The position numbers were made by a program, and so were the translations under genes. The notes under the pieces are model-generated. The model worked only from the letters and a program-made list of their open reading frames with translations. It was not told the DNA's origin and made no database searches. Positions 1 through 11,500 of a DNA stretch of 64,000 nucleotides are shown one piece after another. Numbering within the stretch: position 1 is the stretch's first letter; each line of letters starts with the position of its first letter. This DNA is from Halichondria panicea. Taxonomy: Eukaryota > Porifera > Demospongiae > Suberitida > Halichondriidae. The stretch covers positions 2,080,001-2,144,000 of the forward strand of contig NC_087389.1 of NCBI RefSeq assembly GCF_963675165.1, written 5' to 3'.

Positions 1-472
1 CCAGTAGGCAATGGCTAACTTAAATTCCTATATACATCAACTAAAAATTTTATTTCAAGTACAGAGAATCTTTCAAATCTCACTAAATCTGTATAGGAGT
101 AGAGATAATAGCCAGCCAGTTTTAGCATTGTCACCACGCCCATTTCCGCCACGCCCACTTTTGACTGTTTGAAAACCTAGACTCTCTCCCCCGGGAGGAG
201 TCTGGCCTCGAGACTATGTAGAGGCTAGCCAGCACCTAGAGTCAGCACATTGTGAGAGATTTATGGAGTCAGCACTGTGGGATAGATCAGCAGGGAATTT
301 TACTTGAGCGAATGGTCAGCACTTTGTGGTTGCCCATGCAGATCATCTATAGGGGCCCCATATCGCTGGAGGGGCCTCAAAGCGCTAGTGAAATAGGGCC
401 GTAGGGGGGGCCCAAATCGCTAGCGTTTTAGGGCCGGGGGGAGCCCCATATCGCTTCTACACCGGTCTGCAG
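1..472. other. Non-coding stretch upstream of the first visible TIPRL exon
   Basis: No open frame here matches the missing N-terminal half of TIPRL, so this is probably intron or a repeat. Around 340-455 there are three loosely repeated blocks of the form 'ATATCGCT ... GGGGCC' or 'AAATCGCTAGCG', a degenerate tandem repeat. The stretch ends in the acceptor at 471-472. Confidence 0.5.
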
Positions 473-1798
473 GAGGTTGAAGTAGTAGTGAAACCGTTTG
501 ATTGGACCTACACTACCGACTACAAAGGAACCCTCTCCAGCAAAGGAACCACTAACTTGGAGGTGAGGGAGAATAGACGTACACTCTACCAGTCTATTGA
601 TCACTGTTGATTTTTTGTATCCCATCCCCACCGGCCCATTATAGGCTACAAGTTCTTTAGCAATTATAGACATTCCATGGCCTTCTAGAGATATTCCACT
701 AAGCAAATTGTCTACTCGCAGGTGACTGACACCAGTAATCGTAAAGACTTTGAGCAGCTTAAACAGCAAGAGCAGATACTCTTCTACGATGAGGTGATCT
801 TGTCCGAAGATGAGCTGGCAGACAATGGGACAGCCGTGTTCAGTGTGAAGATTGTGAGTTGGAGGGATGCATTCGGAGACTGTGAAATCCCTACCTGATT
901 GTAGCTTCTTAGATTTAGGCCGTCAGTAATCCCTATACTCATAATTATGTATCTTCAGTTTCAAGTCCAGTCAAAAGACACCTTTTGATACGGAACTATG
1001 TACTGTGTACAGTCTTTCTCTTCCATGCCTGCAAAGTGCTATTAATGTACATGTACATATAATTTATGTTATGTTTTTTTGTTCAATGAATTGCAGAGGG
1101 TGATGGCGAGTGGTTTTTTTATTCTGTCACGCTTCTTCTTACGAGTGGACAGTGTGTTAGTGAGGATGAATGAGAGTCGCTTCTAGGTGAATGCTCGTTG
1201 TAGATTAAAAAAATAAGTAATGTCCTTCCTTGCCTGAAGCGAGTTTGACACCACCACTTCACATTCTGGATAAGTGCATGTTATGTTATCAGGTCACATG
1301 GTGTTTCTCTTCTCTAGGCTGGCACCGACCATATCTTCCGTGAATACACGAGTAAGGAAGCAAAGATAGCAGATCTGAAGGTAAGCGAAAAACTGATACC
1401 CACGGCTTTAATGCTATTCTGCAATCTGTACCTTCTCGTTGTGCATTGCTGATTAAGCACCCAAAAATCACACGCTACACTCATGCATTTAGGTTTTCAA
1501 GATGTTAGGTGCCCTTCCGCTAAATTTATGGTGGTCCAGTTGGCATCGATGTGGACCCACATACCCCACTGACACCACCACCCTTTATTTTTGGCTTGAT
1601 AATTCATCGTGGTTGCTAGGCGATGATCCATACACATGCTATATATCCACACAGCGAAAGGAAATCTCTGTTCCTCACATACAGGTCAACCCCTCACTAC
1701 TCACTGACCCCAACAAACTGGGAAGCGTTCTACCCACCAAGGAACTCACTATTCACAAAATCACTATTCCTAAACAGACTACAAGTTTAACTACATAA
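473..1798 (+). CDS. TIPRL: TIP41-like protein TIPRL, 5' part outside the window
   Basis: TIPRL/Tip41 binds the catalytic subunits of PP2A-type phosphatases and tunes TOR and DNA-damage signalling in the cytosol (family knowledge). Exons seen: 473-562, reading VKPFDWTYTTDYKGTL; 722-853 (EQILFYDEVILSEDEL); 1097-1186 (FFILSRFFLRVDSVLVRMNES); 1318-1380 (FREYTSKEAKIADLK); and 1685-1798 (NPSLLTDPNKLGSVLP, stop TAA). Each aligns in order with human TIPRL blocks such as KPYDWTYTTDYKGT and REYTSRESKISSL. Introns are short, GT-AG and phase 0. The N-terminal third is missing, either upstream of base 1 or in the unassigned first 470 bases. Oddity: the only good donor for the third exon, GTGAAT at 1187, leaves an in-frame TAG at 1184-1186 exactly where the family has a conserved Tyr. 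An alternative donor at 1160 would avoid it but drop nine codons. The gene is convergent with AKTIP, with 103 bp between stop codons. Confidence 0.9.
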
Positions 1799-1901
1799 TT
1801 TTGTGGACATTATAAGTAAAATATTTATACGGGTATAAATTATATTCATGATAGAAATTTTGCAAAAAAGTGAAAAAGATAATTTTATGTCCCTCACAAA
1901 A

Positions 1902-3620
1902 TTATCTAGTAACCATTTTGTCCCACAGTTGCTTAACATGGCCAGTAACATTTGACAGCATGCTGTGCGTGTTTCCAGACTGTTTGGTAGTGGGAAGGTC
2001 CTGGGGTATTAGGTAAGGGTCATCACATCCATGGGCAAGTGGCAAACACACAACTTACCCCTTTAATCAATGTTTGGATAGCTGTTTCAAACTGGTCTGA
2101 ACTGAACTGGCTAAAGCAAATCGAATTTCTACCATCACCTGCAGAAAATAAAGGTTTAATACATTAACGCCGACATAATCGATGTGATTGGCCTCTAGCT
2201 AGTTACCTCCTGATTTATCAGTGGTAGGTTAAGGTTTTCATATGACAACTTTGGACAAAGGCAGCTGTATGCTCACATTGCCTTCTGTATACTCACAAGT
2301 AGGCCTCAGTAGTCTACAGCCTCTAGCTGAATAATTACTCAGTTCTATGGTAACACAATTGAGAGGTGCTGACATGTACAGTATCAGGTACTCATACCAG
2401 ACCGACATTGACCTACCATCCACGGGATCATACACATTCTTGAACGATTCTAAAGCAGAGGTTTGGGCCTGCGGTATCAATACATTCTGGTCAGCTTCTT
2501 GCCATGTCTCAGGGTTGTAGAAACAATCTTGTGTGTACCGAATAATGTTCCTGCAAGAGTAGTCAGTGTTACAAAGAATTGAGACATACAGTGGCAGCAA
2601 AGGAGAATACAGTACAGCTAGGTTCATGAATATGTAATGCTTTGTAAATGCTACAATCTTAAGCTTAAGGTCAACGCCACTGCACACACATCAATTTGGA
2701 GACTAGCTAGTAGATGCGCTCTAACCAGAGATGATGCTTCTGTGGGTCCCACGAAGGGAATGCTCTCATCATATTCAATACCCTGAGGGAGAGGTATAAA
2801 CAGTTGGGAATGGTACTTGAAGTGTTGTAGGACAGACTCACCTATTGCTTGAATGAATGTAGGGGTGATAGATCCGAGAGTGAAACCGAACCAGAGGACG
2901 TTGCTTGGGGAAACTGCACAAAAAGTAAACCACCACTATACACAGTGTGATCACAATATTATTGATAGTGGCTAGGGAAGAGCCAGAGGAGGTCCGACAT
3001 GCGTGCACGAATCACTACAAATCACTACAAGTTCAGTGCATTGATGTCATTCCAGCCACGTGATAACATCCAGGCCAAATACACTAGCACTTGTAGTGAT
3101 TCGTGCACGCATGTCGGACCTCCTATGGGGAAGAGCAGTATTGTACTTACCCATCTGGGATGAACATGGTAAACCTGAACACACCGTCTTTGAATGGCCC
3201 AGAATGGACAAAGATAACACCATGCCACTCTGGTTCGATAACAAAAGTTAATCATCACTGCATGCACTGAGTGGCTTAGTACATCACACTCACCGAACAG
3301 AGACTTTGAGGACGGTAGCACATACACTCCTTTAGTTGAATTCAAACACAACAGTTTACTGTGTCAAAAAATTAGTATGAAATACTCTAGTCACTGCACT
3401 TTCATGACTTTAATTACTATTCAATGAGGAGATCTAGCTCTGTGAAACGCTGTTGCAGATCAGAGGTTATTGTTCCACTAAAGTCTTGCTTGGTAGCCGT
3501 TCTTTCTGATTGTCGCACCGGAGTACCTGGTCCCCTAGCAGACAGGGTGATAGAGGAATGGAAGGACGACCACGGACTAGCCGACAGGGAACTCATGTCA
3601 TTGACTTCTTTTTCAGTCAT
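1902..3620 (-). CDS. AKTIP: AKTIP / Fused toes (FTS), inactive E2-like protein
   Basis: AKTIP is a catalytically dead ubiquitin-E2 variant of the FTS-Hook-FHIP complex that links vesicles to dynein; it has also been tied to AKT and telomeres (family knowledge). Seven exons follow with consistent phases: 3418-3620 (start ATG at 3620, Ser/Thr-rich N-terminus), 3294-3358 ([18 protein letters not shown]), 3151-3229 ([20 protein letters not shown]), then pieces near 2850-2915 ([20 protein letters not shown]), 2730-2785 ([16 protein letters not shown]), 2415-2550 ([11 protein letters not shown]), and two final exons near 2060-2135 and 1902-1995 ending [12 protein letters not shown]. The order and motifs follow human AKTIP (GVIFIRHGLYQDGVFKF, PRLVFDIPVFHPLV). 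No Cys lies at the E2 active position, as expected for this pseudo-E2. The intron at about 2916-3150 holds an inverted-repeat insertion. Confidence 0.9.
2987..3124. repeat. Inverted-repeat element (138 bp) in an AKTIP intron
   Basis: The left arm, starting AGGAGGTCCGACATGCGTGC at 2987 and running to about 3020, is repeated without mismatch as its reverse complement at about 3091-3124, giving arms of roughly 34 bp. Outside the arms, similar GGGAAGAGC strings occur on both sides (2975-2983 and 3129-3137), which may be remains of a target duplication. It looks like a young MITE or foldback. Confidence 0.8.
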
Positions 3621-4446
3621 TATGCATTGTCTTCCACCACATTCTATATGAAGTGCACCATAATGTGCCTCGAGGTATAGAGCGTATAAATAGTTGTGTA
3701 GCTTTTATGTGTTGACTGCATGATGACAGAGATACCATGATACCACAATAGTTTACCACTAAGTAAATTAGACAGGAGAAGGACTGTATTTCAATATAAG
3801 ATAATAAATAATTATGTTAGCCATAGCCAATTAGTGTTAATTGAATGAAGTGCAATGGTGTCTCGTAATTACCTCCCCTGTCTCCAAATCACTAAAATGA
3901 GCATTAGCTGCAAGTGCTTTAATTCATTCAAAACGTTTTGCTTTCATGCAAAGCCTATTGACCATCGTTGTTAATTAGTGCAGAGACTAGTTTGCTTCCT
4001 TCAGAATACTGTATGTCTCAGTAAAACAAGGGGGTTCATGATGTCTCATATTAGCCCCTTGTACTCTAATCAGCCACACCCAGAGCCGTACCTTTCATCT
4101 TACAGAGTCCTGAAAAGATGGTTTGCAATACCAGCAGAAGCCTTATCAAGTCAATTCTCATCATGCACACTCTGTCATGAAACTTCTTTGTTGTGCATGC
4201 TATGACCTAAGTGTAGGCACATAATTCGTTAGTGATTCACTAGCCTAGCTCCAGGCCCTTCGAAAGTGATCTCTCTCCCTTCTCTACAGCCTTGATTCTG
4301 AGGCTTGAATCGAGGCTGTTAAAAATGTTATACTGGTGATTGCATATTCTAGTGAAAATTCTACTTCTTCATGCACAAACTCAGGCTATACAAGGTTGAA
4401 TTGTGTGTCAGGCCTGTCACTCGTGACGTACACCAGAAACCTATAA

Positions 4447-4486
4447 CTTCGATCCCAGGCCAAATAAACTCAGCCTGGGATCGAAG
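4447..4486. repeat. Short palindrome, CTTCGATCCCAGGC ends
   Basis: Two 14-bp perfect arms (4447-4460 and 4473-4486) flank 12 bases. The same 'TAGCCTCGATCCCAGGCC' end sequence recurs at about 21840, 45530 and 46300-46320, so this is probably a minimal copy of the element whose long form sits in the SEC13 intron. Confidence 0.7.
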
Positions 4487-5485
4487 CTAACCAGAAACCA
4501 TGAAATACACGCTTCACCATATAGGCTAAGGTATAGCTGTGATACTACTTCCTGTACCATGGCATGCATCGAGCAGATATAGTCTCTGTTAGATACCTTA
4601 CATTTACCCCACTACTGTTCCTCCGCTCACAACAGGATACGTACCCATAACTACCAATTCTCTATCTAAAACGAATGAATTCACCTATACCTGCACTAAA
4701 CATGCCAGTGTCAGCAGACTCATCACCACCTGTGCACATATGTTAAGAATGCAATTGCTAAATTTGCTCTGTTTTGCAAAATGTTGGTAAAGACCCAAAC
4801 CCATGCAATGCATGTTGCACACAATTAGCACCAGGAGTACTGTTTGATAATCATGACCACCTGACTGATTCAAATTATGGCTCGAGGCTACGTAACCGTG
4901 TAATATAAACACGTACGGGTTTCCGACCGCTCGTTTTAATTTTAATTTTATTGGCCGGATTTCTGAGGGGCGCCATGCTCGGGTTTTACTCCCGGCCAAA
5001 GCAGTTGACATTATACTCATTATCAGTCAGTTACGGCAGTGCGAGGCTAGCTTATAACTAACCATGCACAGTCATAAAAGGACTTGAGGCTTAATTATAT
5101 AATTATACTGATCTATATAGGCTTTTTTCTCATGATGTTGTATGATGTAGACCATGTGTTGTGATGTATAGCTATAGATCTAGTACCTATAGATCTACTA
5201 TGTGTATATTTGAGTCTAGTTGTATTTACCATTCATAACATGCGCAGTAAGTTGTCGATGTGGAAGGATATTACATGTGATCATGCACCTTACCTTAAAT
5301 TGAGACAAACTCCGATTCCACCTAAAAAGGCAAACTTGGTTTGTGATGCATAGGCGTCTTTACAGCAGAAGCCCCATAGCAATTTTTATGTCGTGTCATA
5401 TTTCCCATGCAACACTCCCCATGATTCCACAATTTCCCTGTGTCTGCGCGAACTTCAAGGCAATTGCACTAATTGAATTGTTGTG

Positions 5486-5516
5486 CCATAGATACTATAA
5501 ATTATAGTATCTATGG
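5486..5516. repeat. Perfect 31-bp AT-rich palindrome
   Basis: CCATAGATACTATAA is followed by a single A and then its exact reverse complement. Arms are 15 bp with a 1-base spacer. No gene context explains it; it may be a bare terminal-repeat remnant. Confidence 0.75.
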
Positions 5517-5853
5517 TTGTGCTATGGCTGATAGGGTAGGAAGCCAGTGTAGTGGTAGACTAACAACTTCCCCTCACCAGGCTTGCCCACGTACATCATG
5601 TACACCATGCACTTCGAATTCCATATGGTATGACAGTGATACTTCCCTATATCCAGTCACAACATAGTGTCATACCTGTGCACCCATCAGTGGGCCGTGG
5701 TATAGTAGCTATATATAATTACACAGATTATTACACTTCAAATTCCATTTAGCATAGTATATCATATACAAACGCTGTACATTTCATCAAGAAAATATTT
5801 GGAGTGCAAAAGTAGTAACGAAAAAATAATGGGTGAATGTTCAAAAGAATTTG

Positions 5854-8346
5854 TTAAACATTGAGGCTGATTTTTGTAGACATATGATCTAGTGTTCTTT
5901 CGAGGGTGACCTCTGTTGTAGACGATTGAAGAGTTTTTTGCTGACTTCCAGTTGTACTCTCACCTGATTTGCTTGGCTTGGTGGTATCAAGGGTTGTGCG
6001 GCAAACTAGAAGATTCCAGTAAAGAGCCAACACACGTTTTGTTAACAGAAAGGCAACAAATATTACAAAACCTTGAGTACTGTTTAAGATGATAAAAGGA
6101 TACCAAGCCCAGTTAGTGCCAGCAAGCAATGCAATGAAACCAAACACCCAAGTCAGTCCAGTTACTGAAAACACAGCAGCGTTCACACGGAAGAAAGGAA
6201 GATTTTGTTTTTTGTCCAGTTTTGAACTTGATCGAGCTGCAAGACAGAGGTATGTAGTAACTACAAGAAACAGCACCATGTTGACAACGAGAGATATCAC
6301 CATAGGCACAATGAATGCAACAATGGCTGATTCGAGATGATTGATCCAACAACTTCCCAACCGACCATCTTCCAACACACCATACAAAACAAGATCTTCA
6401 GTTGTGAAGTCAACAAGAATCGATGTGACGGTAATAGCTAATGGTAAACTCCAACCAACAACAAAATACACACCAAATACTACCTTTTGCTTGTATTTAG
6501 AGTCCAACTTCATTTTAGTCGCTTGATAGAATGTCCTTGCCATCTGAAATGACATGATAGTCATCCATGAAAACTGTGACAAGAAGAAAAAATGAAGGCA
6601 AATTGCAACGCTCTTACAGAGTTCTATGTTGGGAAATGCTTGAGTAACAGGTCCACCAATGATAATGAAGAGATTGTTTAATAGAATAGCAGCAGAAACA
6701 TTCATAAGGATCAAACTAGGCAATGTTCGGAGGCTCTTGAATATTCCATATGTCAGCAAAACTATTGCACTACCAATAACAGACAAAGAACACCCAATGT
6801 ATGTGAGAATAAAGTAACCTTCAGGATAGGAGTAGATAGTCACACTTCTAACAATTGTAGTGCCATTTGGAGGACAAATAATTGGTCTGCCAAAGTCATC
6901 ATATTCAATAACACTGAACAATTCTTCTTCATACACAATTGTGTTGTTACCCAAATCCGTAAATTCTGAATTGTTGAGCGCAACCAAACCACTGGGACAG
7001 TCAAAAAATTCTCCAAATAGTGAGTTGTTTAAACAAACTACTGGCTGTCCAATAAGGTCAAACTCAACAATCATAAGCACCTGACCATTGTACAGCAGAG
7101 TGTCATTGTCAACAAAGACATAATCCGAGATGTTTAATACCACAAAGCCACTCAAACACTGTGTTGTAGTGTTAGCAGAGCTCCCAATCAGAAAAGCACA
7201 ACGACCTCCATTTTCAACGTAGCCTTCAGGACAGAGGGTAGGTCTACACTCCAACCCCAAAGCAGCTTCTCCATTAGGGCAATCTACAGTCACTATCACC
7301 ATCTCTGTCATTACTGACACTTGTACCTGTCCACCTCCCAAGTTACTAAGCGTTATTGTGAAGGGAATACCATTATTGGTTGGTGGTGGTATTGGTTGTG
7401 GTGGTGGCACAATCTCTCCAAGGGGTCTGTTCTCAGGCCGTGGGACAAAGGGGCGCACAGGGGGTTTAAATGGGTCAAGTGGTGTAGCAGGAGGCTCAGT
7501 AGTGGGGTTAGCTGGTGCACATTCTTGAGGTATTTCAGTTCTTGTTGATGAGTCGATAAGACATGCATAAATTTGTTCACCATTACACACTGCACAATTC
7601 TGGTTTCTGTACAGAGTTCCAGATTTAGTCATCACAATATCATATGGTCCATTTTCACATGTCTTAATCATTGCAGTATACATTTCTTCACTCAGTTCTT
7701 GTCCAGTTAGAATTTCCAAACTAGAGAGATCTAAGCAACTTGAAATCGAGGGAAAGCAGGACCTTGGTCTGGGAATAGAGGTGAGACTGGGTGCTTGGTA
7801 TGAGCAGGTTTGGCATTGTGTTTGGAAAATTGTGGGATCCATTGCAAGCAACTGTTGGATTCCTACTGCAGCAAGTTGCTCATACACGTAACTGGTACAG
7901 GCAAGGTTGGGTTGCCATACTGCAAATCCTTGAGCTCTATTGCAAATAGCACAGAAGTCATTGGAATAAACCATTCCAGTACTGATATCTGTAATTGGAG
8001 GGAGAGAGCTGTTCAAAGAGACACAGTTGTCCCTCACTAATGCTTGGGTGGCGTCATCAGTGGACCAACTGCTGGGGCAACTTGAGACCATCCAAAACGA
8101 TTCATTGACTTGTGGCTCGATTCTGTTGTCAGGATATATAGAACGACATACAAATCCAGGTGGCGTAATAGTATTTAGAGTGGATTCACAACAATCTCCA
8201 AACAATTCGCACTTGCCATCACATTTACAAAGGCCATTGAACTGACCATCACCTTCATTGCATGTACTGCAAGCACTTTGTCCTTGCACTCTAGTAGAAA
8301 TTGATACTAATATTGCTATAACAGAAAAGTAAGCTGTGTACTTCAT
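5854..8346 (-). CDS. Secretin/adhesion-like seven-transmembrane receptor, intronless
   Basis: A single 830-codon exon encodes a plasma-membrane GPCR. Residues 1-22 are a signal peptide. At about 26-55 a compact cysteine cluster (CKCDGKCELFGDCC) looks like a somatomedin-B fold, followed by further Cys-rich extracellular sequence with many N-glycosylation sites. A proline-rich linker (about 280-330) and repeated 'GEFFDCPSGLVALNNSEF' type units precede the membrane part. The seven helices run from about residue 505 (YFILTYIGCSLSVIGSAIVL) to about 775, with family-B features: cysteines before TM3 and in the second loop (LGSCWINH), and the TM6 string VTGLTWVFGFIALL. I see no clear GPS cleavage motif, so Methuselah-like or another secretin-related group is possible. 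The C-tail is Ser/Thr-rich. The ligand is unknown. Single-exon structure is unusual beside its intron-rich neighbours. Confidence 0.85.
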   Translation of the reverse strand: MKYTAYFSVIAILVSISTRVQGQSACSTCNEGDGQFNGLCKCDGKCELFGDCCESTLNTITPPGFVCRSIYPDNRIEPQVNESFWMVSSCPSSWSTDDATQALVRDNCVSLNSSLPPITDISTGMVYSNDFCAICNRAQGFAVWQPNLACTSYVYEQLAAVGIQQLLAMDPTIFQTQCQTCSYQAPSLTSIPRPRSCFPSISSCLDLSSLEILTGQELSEEMYTAMIKTCENGPYDIVMTKSGTLYRNQNCAVCNGEQIYACLIDSSTRTEIPQECAPANPTTEPPATPLDPFKPPVRPFVPRPENRPLGEIVPPPQPIPPPTNNGIPFTITLSNLGGGQVQVSVMTEMVIVTVDCPNGEAALGLECRPTLCPEGYVENGGRCAFLIGSSANTTTQCLSGFVVLNISDYVFVDNDTLLYNGQVLMIVEFDLIGQPVVCLNNSLFGEFFDCPSGLVALNNSEFTDLGNNTIVYEEELFSVIEYDDFGRPIICPPNGTTIVRSVTIYSYPEGYFILTYIGCSLSVIGSAIVLLTYGIFKSLRTLPSLILMNVSAAILLNNLFIIIGGPVTQAFPNIELCKSVAICLHFFFLSQFSWMTIMSFQMARTFYQATKMKLDSKYKQKVVFGVYFVVGWSLPLAITVTSILVDFTTEDLVLYGVLEDGRLGSCWINHLESAIVAFIVPMVISLVVNMVLFLVVTTYLCLAARSSSKLDKKQNLPFFRVNAAVFSVTGLTWVFGFIALLAGTNWAWYPFIILNSTQGFVIFVAFLLTKRVLALYWNLLVCRTTLDTTKPSKSGESTTGSQQKTLQSSTTEVTLERTLDHMSTKISLNV

Positions 8347-8586
8347 GTTGCACTCATAAACGGAGTCAATCTAATGGAGATGCATGTGGTGGTATCAAGA
8401 GTTTATAATTATGTACAACAATGATGATCAGTGGACACCAAAACAGGATGCATCCAGTCACATGGACAATGACTACATTGTCACGTCACATTTTCACCAC
8501 CGCCGCGGTGTCCAAGCGACAACGCTACTGTGCATGCACAAAATAATCAGAAAAGAACTTGTACTGTTGGATTTTGAATGGCTATT
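8347..8586. promoter_or_regulatory. Divergent promoter region, GPCR / ERICH3-like gene
   Basis: Only 240 bp separate the start codons of two head-to-head genes, so both promoters must lie here or extend into the genes. A GC-rich patch, CACCACCGCCGCGGTG at about 8495-8510, contains the palindrome CCGCGG. No TATA box is obvious. Confidence 0.5.
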
Positions 8587-11500
8587 ATGTCGACTACTCT
8601 ACCAAGAATACCTAAACTGCAACCTGATCTGGTGGCTGCAACTCCAGATGATGGTGCATGGAAATCAGCAACTGGTTTTAGGGTGAGCTTTCAATTTCTT
8701 TGACTGGAGTACAAATATTTACTGGAAATTGCTACCCTGATACTGAATTATGCCATAGCCAATTTCTTTTTTCACAGAATAAATATTACTGCTTTATGAA
8801 GGTCAAGGACCCACTCTATTACAATAGTCTGGCTGACAAGCATACTACCAAGTATGTCGAGAAACCTTCTGTTAAGAAACACCTCCACACAATGGGTCTC
8901 ACTTCTGTCGATGGAACGGTCTATCCCACAAGAGAAGAGCAGTTTGAAGCCAACCGAATCAATCGTCTCTATGAGGAACGTCAAGATATGCTTTGCAAGC
9001 TCGTCATGCGTGAGCAGTCCCATCTTCGCCACCTTAGGAGATCAGCGCGAGCCGGAGAACTGATGTTCACCAAGAACGGTGTGTTTGAGACCAACCCCTG
9101 TGACGACTGTCATATTTATCACAAGGTGACCTCTTATCTACCCAACAAACCTCTATGCCCATCCTCCTCTCTGGGGAGAAGACAAAAGAAGGAACGAGAG
9201 GCCAAGGTGGGTCTCGTGGACTGACTTGTTCTATTATACTTTGTATAGATGCTTCATTACAATAATTAGTTTAGAGTTCAACCAATACTATTTTTCAGCG
9301 TCTTCTCACCCGGAGACAAAGAAACTGTGTATCCACCCGAACCTCCCGTTTGAAAAGTACCCATGTTCACACCCAGACAATGGACCGTGTTACCACCCAG
9401 ACAGCCAAGAGAGAGCCTCCAAATAGGTCGACTTACATATTTCGAGGGAATATTCCTAAGATGGGTGTCGACACGTCTGAACCAGATTTTTCTGTGAATG
9501 AGTCTAGCTCTTGTATGTCGCGATACACAAGCAGCGACATATGGTCTGAGTCCTCAACTGACACACTCCTTCGTGAGATGTCATACTCTGATCTCGACTT
9601 TGACTCTGGTCTAGAGCTCATCCACCGTTTGTCATTAGAAAACAGAGAACTTGACAACAAGCTTTGTGAACAAATGCTCAGACTTGAGAAGGATACACTC
9701 GAGGAGATCTGGCAAAAGCTGACTGAAAAATACACTAAGGATTTCCAGTGAGTTTTGACCAACCATATTGTGTCATTATGTGATATGCTGTTTTGATTTA
9801 GGGATGTTGAAAGACTCAAGGCGGCTAAAGTAACAACATGTGAATTTAATGATCAAAATAAAGTTGACAATTGCAAAGTAGAATACAACCGAGAACTGAA
9901 GCGCAAGACATCACTGGAGGCCATTCTCAATGTTCTAGATGTGAGTTATCACACAATTATAGAGCTATATAAATATTCTTTATTTCACATTATAGAATGA
10001 GCAGAATAAAGTGGATGCTGCTATGATGAAGCAGAAAGCTGCTGATAAGCTTAGAAATGAGCGGTGCAATATGGATGAGCTCGTTGCTGAGCAGATCAAG
10101 CTCACAATTAAGGTATTATAACGAATATTTGTTATTATAATAGTGATAATGAAAGGTTGCTGCATTAATTCTGCAGAGGGCGTTTGAAGAAGAGCTTGAA
10201 GAACAGAAAGGAGTGCTCATTTCTACCAACAATAAAGCCAGGGGGAAGGCAAAGATGGAACTGGTTGGGAAGCAAGATGATGATCAGATCACAAGCTACA
10301 GACTGATCAGCCATGTTGTTCGGCAGGTACATTCCTCGGGGGTGCTATCAAGGCAGAGCAGACATGAATCTCCTCAGATTGGTAGCAACAATTTTGTTCT
10401 TATGAGTCCAACTGAGAAAGATGTCATACAAACTGTTCAGACTCTGCAGCAAATCAAATCGGACATGACCTGCATGTTTCCTCAAATCGAGAACATTCTT
10501 AAGAAAAGAATTCCAGGCGACTCTTCACTACATACAAATGTTCCAAACTGGAAATCCCAAGTGCCTATGGCAGTTCCCCAAGAAGAGCTGTGCTCCACTC
10601 ACGATGAAACTGAAAGCTCTTGCACAGCCCAAGCTTCCAAGTATGAATCAGCTAGTACTCTGGGAATTCTGAGCACAATATGGTCAACAATTCAAAAAGC
10701 CAAGGGTCCATCCTCTGATAAGGGTGGAACCTCCGAGCCTGGATATGCATCTACTAAAAGCAACGAGGAGACAAATGACGCTTTCACCAGCAACAGCATC
10801 AGTGAAAAAATTTCCTCTCTCAATTCAGGAGAGGAAGAGTTCACACAGACCTCTATTCCCAGAATACCAACCCCTCCAGCTTATTCCAGACCAGCAGGAT
10901 ACACTGTAAGAGGAGTGATCTCTTGTCAGTCATCTTTGCGACAAATCAAAGAAAATTCAGCGTCTGACTTTAATAATGAGTTTGTCAGCCCCTTAGCTGT
11001 TCACTCTCAGGGAGTATTTCCGTACCACTCACAGAGAACACATCTTGGTATCAAAAACAACATGGAAATAACTCCTGCGGATCGAAAGCAGTTCTATGAG
11101 GAGAGACTGATACGTTCAAGAGATGAACTGATCAAGCAGGATGAAAGGATCAGAAATAGTATGGAAGAACTTGTCCCACCAAAGAGAACACTGTTAGAGT
11201 TCTATACTGCAGAGGCCGAGGGCAACCCAATGCCTGCTCCCACCCCAGAGGTGACTCCCATGGTCAGTGAGACGTGTATGCAATTAGGGGTAAGTTTATC
11301 CAGATGTGGTTGTGACATTGATCACATAAATGTAATGAACACAGACAACAGCATTAACTGAGGAATCCATTGGTATCCCGAGAACAGATGCTGAAAAACC
11401 TGATGAGGTAAACATTTTGCCGCTTTAATTATTATGATATTTTTATGATAACAGAAGAGTGACAAGCCACTCATGGACAAGTACTTAGATAATGCCTCAA

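Larger units (their letters stand above)
3621..5853. other. Intergenic region with palindromes, no supported gene
   Basis: No conserved coding frame was found between AKTIP and the GPCR. The region holds two short palindromes (listed separately) and AT-rich sequence. On the minus strand an open frame of about 110 codons runs 4685-5020. Inside it, a shorter frame starts with an ATG at about 4974 near a GC-richer patch (4920-5000), which could be a small first exon or a promoter. An acceptor- and donor-flanked minus-strand stretch lies near 4685-4727. I could not join these into a recognisable protein. Confidence 0.4.

Noticed and set aside
1502-1684. N-terminal part of the 98-codon frame ending in TIPRL residues
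   Set aside because: The frame before 1685 is intron; homology to TIPRL starts only after the acceptor at 1683-1684.
4685-5020. Minus-strand 111-codon frame starting MSIMSTALAGSKTRAW
   Set aside because: It overlaps a GC-rich, promoter-like patch, has no recognisable motif, and splice-flanked neighbours could not be joined in phase.
6089-8245. Several plus-strand frames of 60-83 codons under the GPCR
   Set aside because: They are antisense shadows of the GPCR exon and show no independent motifs.
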